Source: Arthrinium phaeospermum
Lineage: Eukaryota > Ascomycota > Sordariomycetes > Amphisphaeriales > Apiosporaceae
Length of the DNA stretch: 64,000 nt
NCBI GenBank assembly: GCA_006503535.1
Contig: QYRS01000006.1
Location: 3,658,001-3,722,000, forward strand
Direction: 5' to 3'
In this document: one piece after another, positions 1 through 11,160 of the stretch
Numbering within the stretch: the stretch's first letter is position 1
Layout: each line of letters begins with the position of its first letter
Notes under the pieces: model-generated
The model's input: the letters and a program-made list of their open reading frames with translations, nothing else
What the model was told of the DNA's origin: nothing
The model's database searches: none
Position numbers and translations under genes: made by a program

Positions 1-854
1 CCTAGCAGCAATGACGGATACTTGATTTCGGCCATGCAGAGATTCGGTCTCGCGCAATGCCCCTGGACTCGGCAATGCCATTCGTCGAATCAGCATAGCT
101 GCGTATATGTAATGACTTCATCTGTCGCATTGATTAGTTATCTTATTTGAAGAAGTGCATGCTCGCTTAACCAAAGCAGATTGGTGTCTCACAGGTCGGA
201 TCCCAATTGAGTTGCCGTGTATACGGGTGTGTTACTGGAGTTTCCGTATTGAGACTTCCGAGGGATTGGCCTCTATGCAACAGCAACTTACTTCGCGCTT
301 TGCTTTTCAAGAGTCTCCCGAGATCGAAAAGAAGAAAGCCCTTCATGAACGTTGCGGCACTACCCCTCGGCACTCCTCCCACCACCCGCGCTTGGCAGCT
401 CCTTTTTTCTCGAAGGATTCGGGTATGGCTGACTTGCTTGATCCGGGAACCATGCCCCGTTGAGAGGCTAGCCAGCTAGCGCGCCAGCCACGATAATAAT
501 AGGCAAAGAGTGAACACACATTAATGACCCCCAATTAGGCGCCCCTGCCGTATGCGTATGGCGTATGGCGCTGGGCGCTGGGCTCTGGCACTAATACCAC
601 CCACACCCACACACCCGCTTACGCCGGTCTGCCCTAGCCCATCTGGCCCATTGCTGACACTTGTTTGTCATTCTTGTTGCGCGGCACAGCCAACCAGTCA
701 CACCAACAGGGCTAAAAGACCCAATCGCGTCTCGTCAGCTTAGGCATCACGAGGGGGTTGCCGTTGGAAAACGGAAATAGTACGCTAATAGGGGGCTCAA
801 CCAATAGACAGGCTTCCAGCAAGCAAACCCACACCGACAGCAGGCAACATTTTG
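1..854. other. Intergenic, no gene seen
   Basis: No open frame here has a credible start, codon bias, splice structure or recognisable domain. The last part forms the upstream region of the terpene cyclase gene. Confidence 0.6.
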
Positions 855-861
855 TATATAA
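855..861 (+). promoter_or_regulatory. TATA-box candidate of the terpene cyclase
   Basis: A TATATAA sequence lies 112 bases before the ATG at 973, a usual distance for fungal genes. Function is inferred from position only. Confidence 0.45.
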
Positions 862-972
862 CTGCAGCTGAGACACCCTCTCTCTGCCAACTTGTAGAAT
901 CTCTGTTACGATACGATTAGTTCTTTAAGTGTACAACAAAAATAGTTCTCTAAGTGTACAACGAATCTCACC

Positions 973-2356
973 ATGTCTCCTTACATCAACGCGCTTTCTT
1001 ACCACCCGCATTTCAACATGAATATCAGCCAGACGCTGGACTACTGGATCGACTCCAAGCCGATCCACTCGGTGGCGAGGGTCTTGTTTGGGGAAAACTC
1101 CCTCAAGAGGACGTCCCTCTCTATACTATACCGTCTGAAGCTGGCCCTGGCCAACATGTACACGCCCGCGGCCACGATGGAGGCCGACGAGATCACAAAG
1201 GTGTACCGGGGCCTGGAGGGCAAGACGCTGCACCTGCCCGACCTCCGGCCCGTGTATGCGGGATGGGCCGAGGGGCGCAACCGGCACTACGAGAGGCTCC
1301 TGCCGGTCATCAACGAGTATATCGACAAGTACATTGACGACGCCAAGTTTGCCAAGAAGCTCAAGGCCGTCGACCTGGCCGCCTTTACCGCAGTGTGAGT
1401 TTCCATGATTTGAGACAATTCTTTTTCAATGAGATAAGAACCTAGCTGACCACTCGAACAGAATCTACCCCGACGCCGAGTGGGACCGGCTGGTGACCAT
1501 GGGCATCCTGTGCTTCTTCCTCTTCGCCTTCGACGACATGATCGACAAGGAGATCGACCCCAACGTGTCCGACCTGGCCTCGGACATCCACTCCGCCAAC
1601 CAGTTCCGGGACGAGACCGCGCTCTACATCAAGGCCCAGCTCGAGTCGCCCGCCAAGTCCCGCCGACGCAGCAGCCTAATCCCCCAGACCGCCGAGGAGC
1701 TCCCCACCCACAAACTGCTCCCGAGCTTCCGCCCCATCGCCCGCGCCTGCGCCGCGGCCGCCCCCTCGCAAATCAACCGCCCCCTGCTCGCTCAAGACCT
1801 CGAGGACTTCTTCCTCTCCAACGGCCCGGAACAGAAATTCCGGCTCGCGGGCACCTTCCCCACCATCGACGAGTACTGGGCCTTCCGCCACGGCACCGGC
1901 GCCGTGTTTATTTTTGCCGACCTGGCCCAGTACATGGCCGACACGCACCTGCCGGCCGAGCTGGCCTGGTGCGACGAGGTTAACGTTATGCGGTTCGAGA
2001 TGAGCCTGCAGCCCATCCTGTGCAACGACCTCTTCTCCCTGAAAAAGGAGATGCGCGAGGGCACCGCCAGCAACCTCGTCCCCATCACCCTCCACGAGCG
2101 GGGCGGCTCGCTCGGGGCGGCCGTGGGGCAGGTCGTGGACCAGATGTACGCGTCGGCGGAGCGCTTCGAGGTCGCGGCCGCCGCCCTGCGCGCCAAGTCG
2201 GGCCGATACGACGAGAAGACAAGGGAGGAGCTGGACCGGTTCGTGGCCACGTTCGAGTCCTTTCAGACCGGCTGCTTCCGCTTCTACATGGAGTCGCGGC
2301 GGTTCGGGATTATGGAGTACCGGCAGGAGGACGGCAGTTTCGAGATTCCGCTGTAG
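973..2356 (+). CDS. Class I terpene cyclase (sesquiterpene synthase-like)
   Basis: Two exons, 973-1394 and 1462-2356, with a 67-nt GTGAGT...CAG intron, give 438 residues. The start ATG sits in ACCATG context. The protein shows the two metal-binding motifs of class I cyclases: the aspartate-rich DDMID at residues 165-169 and the NSE triad NDLFSLKKE at 329-337. These bind the Mg ions that ionise a prenyl diphosphate, most likely farnesyl diphosphate given the single-domain size. There is no signal peptide, so it should act in the cytosol. A basic Ser/Arg/Pro-rich insert (about residues 200-220) lengthens it beyond the roughly 350-400 residues usual in this family. No P450, prenyltransferase or transporter lies beside it, so it is either a lone cyclase or its partners are left of the window. 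The product cannot be read from sequence. Confidence 0.88.
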
Positions 2357-3088
2357 GGATACATATAGGTCCGATTTTAGCGAAGATTGGTCTGCATGGA
2401 TTGTACAGTAGGCATTGGAGCGTTTCGTGGAGTTTCTAGATGGTTTTTCGATCTCACGGTCGGTTGCATACAGCGGCGTTGTCGGATCTCTGTTTTTCTG
2501 TTCTCGTAGCCTTTGTATTTCTAGATTTTCAATTTATATATCCCCTATACAATTAAAAAGGAGTAGAGTCCAGTCAAGAGTAACCTCAACGATTCCATGA
2601 GACCAGGATCACAGTAGTGTTATTGGAGATAATCTTGGTAATCGTTCCCTATCTACTTTAAGTAGTCGCAGAAGGACTGATTGTCCATTGCCTGGCAAAG
2701 CCTTGCGTGATGCAGCTGAGCAGAGGCACCAGAACCGACGGCTCGTAGTCATCCTGAGATTCTCCCACACGATGTTGTACTTCAGGGGTTGCCCTTGTCT
2801 CCGCATGCCAACTATCGCTCCCAATCGATGATACCCCCAAACCTTGATCACATGCTTTTTGTAGAGCCAGCTGGTTGGAAGGTCGAAAACTGGCGAGTAT
2901 GTTCAACACGACGTAGCTATGGCGCTATGCGGTAACAGTCCCTGTCGTCTAGCTGTCCTCTCTGCCACTGGGTATGTCGTTAAGTCGTTAAATCCGTAGC
3001 TTTGTCGCAGTGAGAAGTTGCTCTTCACGTTGGCGACAGTCTCGTTCATTCGTAATAAGGGTGTGTTCTCATTTTGCTGTCATGACAC
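2357..3088. other. Intergenic between convergent genes
   Basis: This holds the 3' regions of the terpene cyclase and of the small secreted peptide gene. It is comparatively AT-rich just after 2360, with no coding signal. Confidence 0.55.
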
Positions 3089-3293
3089 CTAAACCCCGCC
3101 ATCCATGACGGCCGAGTCTTTTCTCACGGACTCTGGTGTACGGCTCTAGATGAAGAAGGCTATGTTAGTTCAATTCCTGTTCGAAGGTCAAGCTCTGTTG
3201 GCTTACCTTGACGAATTGGCCATAGCCGTCCATGGGCATGGCCGAGGCGCCCAAGATGAGCATAACCGCCGCGATGCTGAGCGAGAACTTCAT
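3089..3293 (-). CDS. Small secreted peptide precursor (47 aa)
   Basis: Exon 1 is 3293-3207 and encodes 29 residues beginning MKFSLSIAAVMLILGASA, a classical signal peptide. A GTAAGC donor follows. A CTAAC branch point at 3168-3164 makes the acceptor at 3146 best placed, giving exon 2 at 3145-3089 and a 47-residue precursor with a mature peptide of about 29 residues. An alternative acceptor at 3160 would give 40 residues but lies only 5 nt from the branch adenine. The mature part is polar and has no cysteine. A TATA box sits 176 bases upstream, and the leader is long, CA/CT-rich and free of ATG, as in strongly expressed fungal genes. I do not recognise the family. It is too short for usual gene finders. 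Confidence 0.6.
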
Positions 3294-3468
3294 GGTGAAA
3301 TAGTTTGCGAACGAGTGTTGTCTGTGATGGTTTGCTGTCGAAGAAGTTGGGAAGTGCTATGAGTTGCTGCAGCAGATGCGAGATTTGGGCCGTGGGAGAA
3401 GAGAGAAACCGGACGATGAGTCTTTTCGAGGCACGGGCTGTCACAAACTAACACACATGTGCCGCTTC

Positions 3469-3474
3469 TTATAA
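3469..3474 (-). promoter_or_regulatory. TATA-box candidate of the small secreted peptide gene
   Basis: A TTATAA sequence 176 bases upstream of the ATG at 3293, before a pyrimidine/CA-rich leader. Inferred from position. Confidence 0.45.
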
Positions 3475-3479
3475 TCACA

Positions 3480-4689
3480 ATCCTCTGATCTCGAAGAAGC
3501 CTTTTTTCTTCTCTTCTTATTTCCCTTGCACGGCTAGATCCTTCGAGGCCCCAGGTCGGGGTCGATCTCAACCTAAAATGGCCAAGAACCCACACATCAA
3601 CACCCTTGTCGGCTCTCCTGGCGGCGGCACAGGTGGACACGCTCATTTCCAAACCCACGCGCAGGTGCCAATTCAACGGTTCTTTAGCAGAATGCGTGCT
3701 AAAGGAGTCGAGAGTATGGTTCGCGATAAAAATAAGTTAAGCCTGGCGGCCCACATGGCGCCCGCAACAACGCATTGGCGAAAAAGGCCGGGTTCCGAGG
3801 CGTGCCAGGCACCGCCCTTCGTTTCTCCCAGCATCCTGACTCGCTCGCCTCGACATGGGCCAAAAGTCTAGGTTGCCGATTCCAGAAGCTGGCTCCGAAC
3901 GGTACCGCCAAAGTGGTGCTATCTGTTTCTACCGGATTGGGCTTTGGATAGACCGCTACAATCTGCGAGTCTCGGATGTTTTTTCCCTTCGCCAGTTGTG
4001 GCCTATTCCCATTGGCAGGAGGTTATTCCCGTCGCGGGCCGCCCTGAATACGACAAAGCACAACCCGCGTTGGCGGTGCAGCAGTGGGTATATCCACCAA
4101 CGGTTATCCACACTCAGAAGAAGTTTCTATCGTCGCTCAGCCATCCTGGATAAAGGTGAAACGGGTATCGCGAACCTTAACAGAACTTTGCAGTAGAGCC
4201 GTGCGAGGTTCCTCCATGTCTATATAATCCTGACAGTTCCTCCGAGTCATTGACTACTCAGCCTCTTTCCCGACAACTTTTTAGGCCTGAATCGATTGAA
4301 CGTGTACTTTCTGCGCCGTCTAGTGAAGAGCCTCAGCCAGAGCTCATCAAAATTCGTGACGCTTGGAAAAGATCCTTCGATCAGCGCGTCTGCTATTAAC
4401 AGAAATAGCCACAGCTCAGCACCATCGGCTTGGTCGCGCTATGTTCTTCAGATAGATTGAGGAGGCTGAATCGAGGCAGAGGTAGATCACCGTCACATTG
4501 CAAGTGGGTTGCCCGAAGATCATCTCTGGGTGTTACTATTTCGGGGATGAAACAAACAACTCTATTTGCGGCTCAGTTGGGATTCGAATGAGCCTCTGTA
4601 GATCATCGTGTCTTTGTCACGACGTCGTCCAAGTACTGGCTCTTTGAACTGTGACCAAGAGGACACCAACATCGTAGGCCCAACCCACC
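3480..4689. other. Intergenic, no gene seen
   Basis: The short open frames here have no codon bias, no signal peptide and no conserved motif. The region separates the peptide gene promoter from the 3' end of the arabinofuranosidase. Confidence 0.55.
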
Positions 4690-6240
4690 TCACGCAAACC
4701 CCGTGGCCACGGCCCAGCTCACATCCGCATTAAACGACCCCGCCGCGTCAAACGCGTGCACGCCGCCGTTGCTCGAAGCGTACCCCCCGTTGTTGTAGTG
4801 CCGCAAGTAACGCGTCGGGTACCCCCAAGCCCTTACCGACACCGTCCCTTGTCCGCCGCTAAGCCCGGCCCCGGTGCAGAACGTGGCGTCCTCGCGGAAC
4901 TGCTTGGACCCGTCGCTGGTGGCCACCTTTAGCTCAAAGTCGTAGTGCCGGAGGTAACTCCCGGGCGCGTCGCGCGCCTCGAACGAGTAGCACTGCCCCC
5001 CGCTCGCCGCCGCCAGCCCCGTGCGCACCGTCCAGCTGGCCTGCTGCCTGAGGGCCGCCGCGCTCGAGGCCGTGACGACCTGGGTGTTGACGGCGGCGCC
5101 CGCGTGGGCGAGGTAGTGGGTGTCGTAGCCGGCCGTGGTGGCGCGCAGCGAGACCGAGGAGCCGACGGGCAGCGAGGGCCCCCCGAGGGCCAGGGGCGCG
5201 ACGGCGTAGCCCGCGGCGACGACGTCGGCCTGCACCGCGTTCTCGGTGGCGTCGGAGGGGTAGCCCGTCGTCATGACGCCCTCGTAGAAGGTGCCCTGGG
5301 CGCCGACGCTGTTGTCGCCGCCGATGCCCAGCACGATGGCGCCCTCCTTGCTCATGGGGTTGTACCCGGCCGCGTTGGGCCGCGCGCCGTCGTAGAAAGT
5401 CGACAGCCCGCCCGACGCCGCGTTGGCGCCCCGGATCGCCCACCGGTTGGGCCCGCCCTTGACGACGGCGGTGAGGAAGCGGTGCGAGATGGACGGGTCG
5501 CCCGTGTTCTGCTTGACGTTGGCGCCCGAGAACAGGCCGTTCTCCAGGTCGGCCATGATCCAGGGCCCGCTCCCCGCGCCCGAGCCCCAGACGGTGTTGT
5601 CCCCGAAATAGATGGTCTCCATGTGGCCGTTGCCCGTGTCGCGGCTGTTGGTCTCGGCGTTGCCGTAATCAAAACAGCAGCCGTTGTTGTAGTGCGTCCC
5701 GTCCAGCACCGCGTACATGCCCTCGGCCTCGTCGCGCACGGCGCTGCCCGAGACCCGGTTGTTGCGGTACCCCGTCCCCGGCGACACGAAGACGCCGTAC
5801 GCCTTCTGTCCCTTCAGGGTGACGGGGGCCCCCACGGCGCTGGCCAGGTTGTCGTAGCCGTTGGCCTCGGGGCCCTGGAAGCCGCCCGGCGGGGCCTGCG
5901 TCAGGTGGTTGCCGCGGCCCGACTGGTCGTAGAGGACGCTGATCAGGCAGGTGGTGCCGGCGCAAAAGGTGTCCTGGGCGGCGGCGTTGGCGACCCCGCC
6001 CGCGGCCAGGGGCCGGATGTCGCTCGTGGCCCCGTCGGAGCCCCGCCGCACCTGGTACAGCGCGCCGCTGAAGGCGCTGTAGAGGGCGCGCGTCGTGCTG
6101 TGCGCCGCGATGCACGGCGTGCCCCCGGACGCGTAGATGTCGCAGGGGGCCGCCGCCACCAGCGAGCTGCTCGTGGCGGCCATTAGGCTAAAGGCGAGGG
6201 CGCGGGTGCGCCCGTTGCGGCGGATGGGTCCAGGACGCAT
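4690..6240 (-). CDS. Alpha-L-arabinofuranosidase, GH54 with CBM42
   Basis: Intronless, 516 residues from the ATG at 6240. An in-frame ATG at 6351 would put a non-secretory tail before the signal sequence and is rejected. A signal peptide spans about residues 1-30. The GH54 catalytic domain covers about 31-350. It has the vicinal cysteine pair C188-C189 in NNGCCFDYG, a nucleophile candidate E233 in MADLENGLF and an acid/base candidate D309 in GIGGDNS. The E-to-D spacing of 76 equals that of the Aspergillus kawachii AbfB catalytic pair (E221, D297). The C-terminal CBM42, with two YLRHY-type repeats, binds arabinose side chains. The enzyme removes arabinose from arabinoxylan outside the cell. 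It complements the GH10 xylanase at 24-25 kb. Confidence 0.95.
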   Translation of the reverse strand: MRPGPIRRNGRTRALAFSLMAATSSSLVAAAPCDIYASGGTPCIAAHSTTRALYSAFSGALYQVRRGSDGATSDIRPLAAGGVANAAAQDTFCAGTTCLISVLYDQSGRGNHLTQAPPGGFQGPEANGYDNLASAVGAPVTLKGQKAYGVFVSPGTGYRNNRVSGSAVRDEAEGMYAVLDGTHYNNGCCFDYGNAETNSRDTGNGHMETIYFGDNTVWGSGAGSGPWIMADLENGLFSGANVKQNTGDPSISHRFLTAVVKGGPNRWAIRGANAASGGLSTFYDGARPNAAGYNPMSKEGAIVLGIGGDNSVGAQGTFYEGVMTTGYPSDATENAVQADVVAAGYAVAPLALGGPSLPVGSSVSLRATTAGYDTHYLAHAGAAVNTQVVTASSAAALRQQASWTVRTGLAAASGGQCYSFEARDAPGSYLRHYDFELKVATSDGSKQFREDATFCTGAGLSGGQGTVSVRAWGYPTRYLRHYNNGGYASSNGGVHAFDAAGSFNADVSWAVATGFA

Positions 6241-6380
6241 CTTTTTCTTGGCTCTTCTTGGTGTGTGGGGAAAAGAAGGCTTGTGCAGAGAGATCAGCAC
6301 GCCTAGAGAGAAGTGTCCGATGGGGGAAAGCTTGACTGCACTGCAGACCAAGGAATGACGAGCCAGCGTCGGCGGGTTCT

Positions 6381-6386
6381 TATAAG
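6381..6386 (-). promoter_or_regulatory. TATA-box candidate of the GH54 gene
   Basis: TATAAG/CTTATA about 140 bases upstream of the ATG at 6240. Position-based inference. Confidence 0.4.
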
Positions 6387-6389
6387 ACG

Positions 6390-7946
6390 ATCGAGGCTCC
6401 GCCTATCTGCTTTTCTTTCTATGCAACTTCTTTTTTCATCAACATCCGTCCGCCCGCCCGGTCGTATATCGCACGTGCTCCTGTGCCGTTTGCCGGATTC
6501 CTCCAATCGCCATGAAGGGCATGCCCGTAACGCGTGCGAATAATCAGCTATTGGCGGTGAGTGTTGGGGAAACAGGCTAGAACATCCGATCGCAAAGCGA
6601 GTCGTCGGATTTCGTGGGTTGTAGTGAGCTGGCCTCGTGACCCGATGCCGCTGGATCCAGAGGTGGAATAACACGTTCCGTCGGCCGCCCACGCTATAGC
6701 ACGAGGGGGGATATAGCCGGATGGAGAAGGTAGCATGGGGAGGGGTGTCCTATTAGCGCCGCATCCAAACCAGCACCATGGTTTGATATACATAGTCGCA
6801 TCATGCATGACTCGAGCCAAACTCCCCTTTTAGCACGACCGCGGCCCCTCGGCGTGGTAGTGGTTGCGGCGCTTCCTGATTCAGTGGCTGGCCCTCTTCT
6901 AGGGCCAATTGCCGTGGTGCGTCACCATCCCTGGAGGCGTGCATATCGTGCATATGCCGGAAGCCTCTGGGGAACGTCCTTGCATAATCCGATTGGGCGC
7001 GGGTGGGTCTCCACCGTTTATGGGGATGCCGCAGTATGTGTTTGCTGCATTGACTGATGGTATACGTATTGACCATGTTCGACATCAGATTTACTTATCA
7101 TGATGTGAAAAAGACAGCAAAGTAGAACCAGAGCCTGGCAAGACTGGCGCGTGCGAGGAAATTGGGTGGTAACGAACCCAGAATGATACCTCATCCACGA
7201 ACGGACCGATTGCGACATGTCAGCTCCAGGGCATTGGTAGTAGCACAGGCTGTATGGATTTGTGAGTAATGAGCTGTTTAAAAAGGAAGTTGTTGAAAGC
7301 AGCTCTGAGATATGACTCTACGAGTATGTACAGCTAAGGCACGTGCCTACCATCTCAACACTTGGCACCACAGCTTCAATGGAAATATGGAAGGATTGAC
7401 TGTTGGGGCTCCCGTATGACCGACAAGATAGCCGACTTGAATCTCAACAGGGAGTTGAAGGAGACATCATCACGGATACACGAGTGGCTGTACATAAGGG
7501 CGTATAGAAGCACTTTGGCCAGCGCAAACACTACACGGCGCGAATGTGGCAGAGGGGGCGCGATCCAATACCAGTACCGTGGCACATACACAGATTGTGT
7601 CTGTCTCAAATGGTATATCATAACAAACCAGACCACGGAAATAGTATCAATACCCCCAATTGCCTATCACCTTGAAAATGGCATGACTGCAGACGGTCCT
7701 GAACCTGTGTAGTCTTCTTTGTGCCGAGAAAATGAAAGCCTTTCAGGGGTATGGCGCTTGGCCGCAAGCGGAACAGACAGAGTATACGGATGAAAGAACA
7801 TACTACACTCACTTGCTCAAAGGGCGACAACTAAGTCCCCTTTTTACTAAAAACCCGCCCGGATGTGAAACGGCTCCTAACCTAACTTCCACAGTGTTAT
7901 GAAGAAGACCCAAACTAGCTATACGTTATAGATATAAGATCGCAAT
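6390..7946. other. Intergenic, no gene seen
   Basis: Promoter side of both the GH54 gene (minus) and the orphan gene starting at 7947 (plus), so a divergent regulatory region of about 1.6 kb. Open frames inside, including one at 7362-7712, lack ATG context and codon bias. Confidence 0.5.
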
Positions 7947-10900
7947 ATGGCTCCGACCCCGCCAGCGCCGAGGCAGAAACTGCCAGATGCCGACCTCATC
8001 CTCAGGAAATGGAGGAGGATGCGAGCCTTTGTCCGCTCGGCGACCGGGCGCGGACTTCTCGTTGACCGGTGGGTGAAGCCAAACATGATTGACAAAAGAG
8101 CGCTAGGCGAGCTTCGCCGAAAGAGGCGGAAGAACATGCGGAAGAGATGGCCTGACATGCCCAAGAACCTCGACCCCATGTACGAAGGCTTATTCCCTTG
8201 GAGGCCGGCGCCAGCGCGCGGAGAGGAAGCCACCCTGGAGGAGCTGAAAGACAACACCGCCCTCACCAACTGGAAGGGCAAGCTGGACCGCGACAGGGTG
8301 CTGTGGAACAGCTTCAACGGGGCGGCCCTGGGCGAGAGCCCGGGCCCCCTGATGGAGCTCCTTTGGAGCCGGGCGGAACACCACCCGGCCTTTTTCATCG
8401 ACCTAGACGCCGACGGGGCTCCCTTCCAAAGCGACTACTGGCCCAGCAATGAGAGAAAGGGCGAGGACGCAAACACGGGCGGTGAGGAAGAGGTGGACGA
8501 CGATGAAGAAATGGACGACGCGCAGGACATGGTCTCCCTCCATATCCCAATTGCCGACGAACCGGACCGCCCTGAGTACGGCGACCTCTACCTTGCCGAT
8601 GAGGTGGCGCGGATCCGAGCCGAGGAGCAGGAGGAGCAGGAGCGGCGGGAGCAGGCACAAGAAGACGACGCCGCCGAAGACGCCGCCGAAGAAGACGCCG
8701 CCGAAGAAGACGCCGCCGAAGAAGACGCCGCGGAGCAGAAGGCTTCCTTGATCGACCAACTGGAAGACCGGCCCAATGCCGAGCACTACCTGAAGGTCCA
8801 GGCCAGGATCTACAATTTCCTGGAGGGCATGTGCGAGACCCTTGTCGGCACCACCAGGTTCAACGCGGTGCTTCAGGAGTCGGCCGACGTGCCCGAAGAC
8901 ACGCCGATGCCCGGCGAGATTTTTAGAGAGCGAGCCAGCTATTGGTGGCCTTACCCGCCCGAGGGGGACGCCGCCGACGACGAGGCCTTGGTGCAAGAGT
9001 ACCTCGACAAGTGCAAGCGCCTGCAGCCCTACCGCAACCCGGACATCATCGACTGGCGCTTCATGAAGCGGCTGGCCGACTCGCGCCGCATGGCAGCCCA
9101 GAAGGTGCTGCTGGGGATGCGCGAGGACCCGGACACGTTCCGGGCCGTGCTCGGCGAGACGTGGGACCGCCAGGTGCTCGGCAAGATGCCGACCGACTAC
9201 GGGCTTCCCTTCTGGGACGACGTGCAGGACGACTGGGATGTCGAGCAGGTCACGCAGTGGAAATCGGAGCAGTACGCGATCGTCGAGGCCGAAACGGGGG
9301 CGCGGCGGACGCAGCAGGTGCGCGACGCGGTGCTGACGGCGGTGCACCGGTACGAGTGCTGGAGCCACGTCTTCCGCCTCGTCGTCGGCATGGAGGCGCG
9401 CTGGGGCGAGTACAACAAGCACATGAACGCCGAGAGCCACATCCACCCGGACCTCGAGACCAACTTCTGGACCCTGCACCGCCTGCTCGACAGCCTCGAG
9501 GGGGATCTGGAGCGGCGCAACTGCTCGCTGTATTCCCAGCTGGTCGGGCACCCGCGCTTCCAGCCCTACCATACCCGGCTGGTCAACGTCCTCGAGGGGG
9601 ACGTCTTGCAGGATAACGGGTACCAATTCAACGGTTATCCGTCTGGGGCCGACAAGGAAAGCGAGAAGACGATCCAGATGCTGGCGCGCATCCGCGTCCT
9701 CGGCAACTCGGTGGCCGGCACGCACGAGGTCCACACGGCCGTGGTCGAGGACCTTCTCGCCTGCAGCCGAGAGACCGGCGTCGACATTCTGCCCTGGACC
9801 CGCCAGCTGGCCGAGGATAACATTGCCAAGTCCTGCATGCACAAGGAATTTGGCCGCAGCTTCATGCTTCTCGACACGTACAGGGAGATGCGCGAGGTGA
9901 GTTTTGCCTGGGCTTGAAGATCAAGCGCGGTTCCCGATTGGAGCCTACCGACTAACCAACCCGGGCCTTTCTGGACGAGGACAACAGACGTGGACAGGAG
10001 AAGACGACAGCAAGTATGTCAACAAAGCAAGCGAGCTGCTGGACAAGGTCATAGACCTCAAAGAGCTTCGCTACAAGGGCCCCAAGTACGAATCAGGCCA
10101 GTGGTTTCCGCTCGTCGCCAAGATGAAAGCGGTCGTCACCTGTGACCCGTACCTGCGTCCCGACCAGCTCGCCACCCCGGAGCAGAGAGACGCCAACATC
10201 CAGATTGAGGCGGCCCTGGTGAGTTTGAAGATATTCATAAGAGAAGCCCCTCCCCATGTAGGCGTTAAAGGAGTTAACCTGGACAATGTTCCCCCTCTAG
10301 GCGGCCTTTTGGAAGGACTTCGACAAGAACATCACGACCCGCTTCCCCTGCCCGACTACTCCAAGACCCTTTTCGCAGAGGCCGTGCCCTTGAGTTCCGT
10401 GGAGGGGGAGGAGGAGGAGGAGGAGGAGGAAGAGGAAGAGGCGCCGCCGAAGGAGCCGACGCCCGAGCCCGAGCCCGAGCCGCAACCCTCTCCGCCGAAA
10501 CAACCACAGGTGCCATCACCGCCATTATCGTCATCCCAGGAGCCCCCGCCGCAACCCGAACCGGAACCGGAGCCAGAACCGGAACCGGAACCAGAAGAAC
10601 AGCAAACGCCACGCCGCCGCCGCCGAGCGCAGCCCACCTATGAGCAGCGCGAAGCTCGAGAACGCGGCCGCCGCAACGTGCCCGACGAGCGCCCGCCGGT
10701 CGAGCGGGCCGCCCCCGACGACGAGGACGCGGCCACGAAGGACAAGGCGGTGCGCGGGGTGCTGGCCGACCCCGTCGTCATCGGGCAGCGGCGGGCCTGG
10801 CAGACGCTGGAGCTCATCTTCAAGCCCGACATCACGGCGCAGGAGTCGCAGTGGATGGTCCCCTGGGACGACATCGAGCGCATGTTCCGGAACATCGGCT

Positions 10901-11160
10901 ACAAGCCCGTCCGGACCACGGGGGGCGGCGGGTCCCAGGTGAGCTTCAAGCCCGGCAAGGCGCTCCGGGCGCGCCATTTCACCACCGCCGTCGCCAAGCA
11001 CAAGCCCCACGGCAAAAGCGTCGGCACGCCCAGCTACACCCTGCCGCAGGCGCGCAAGTGGCTCCGGGACCCGGTAAAGGGCATCATGGCCAAGGGGTGG
11101 ACGTTTGCCTGCTTCAAGTACGTGCAGGGCGGCGGGAACGGGGGGACTGTAGACATGTAG
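7947..11160 (+). CDS. Large acidic orphan protein with HicA-like C-terminus; apparent frameshift
   Basis: Exons 7947-9896, 9988-10218 and 10301-11160 are joined by GTGAGT introns (91 and 82 nt). The product would be about 1,013 residues, but the third exon opens in a frame that stops at 10391-10393, while all downstream coding is in another frame. The GC3 pattern switches at the C run 10345-10348, as if one C were missing. A longer intron ending at 10365, or retention of intron 2, would also keep the frame open. The N-terminus is basic, followed by an acidic stretch with EDAAE repeats. A helical middle region carries no motif I know. Then come Glu-rich and Pro-Glu repeats. The last about 100 residues (WDDIERMF...GGGGSQVSF...KPHGKS) resemble the HicA/YcfA dsRBD-like fold seen at the C-terminus of some fungal proteins. 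No signal peptide. Function unknown. Confidence 0.7.
8661..8735 (+). repeat. 15-bp in-frame tandem repeat (EDAAE)
   Basis: Units related to gaagacgccgccgaa repeat four to five times inside the orphan gene and encode an acidic Ala/Glu/Asp tract. A length divisible by three keeps the frame, so copy-number changes would be tolerated. Confidence 0.8.
10401..10440 (+). repeat. (GAG)n microsatellite coding for poly-Glu
   Basis: A run of GAG/GAA triplets in the third exon of the orphan gene encodes about ten consecutive glutamates. Confidence 0.8.
10462..10600 (+). repeat. Pro-Glu dipeptide repeats
   Basis: Two blocks (about 10462-10482 and 10553-10600) of CCG/CCC-GAG/GAA hexamers encode Pro-Glu repeats, separated by a Pro/Ser/Gln linker. 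They probably form a stiff disordered spacer before the C-terminal domain. Confidence 0.75.

Noticed and set aside
4945..6186. 413-codon plus-strand frame opposite GH54
   Set aside because: Antisense shadow of the GH54 gene, Arg/Gly/Val-rich with no recognisable fold.
7362..7712. 116-codon plus-strand frame upstream of the orphan gene
   Set aside because: Begins at a non-ATG codon, weak codon bias and no TATA or leader; not supported.
8403..9842. 479-codon minus-strand frame opposite the orphan gene
   Set aside because: A shadow of the GC-biased plus-strand coding sequence, with no start context and no motif.
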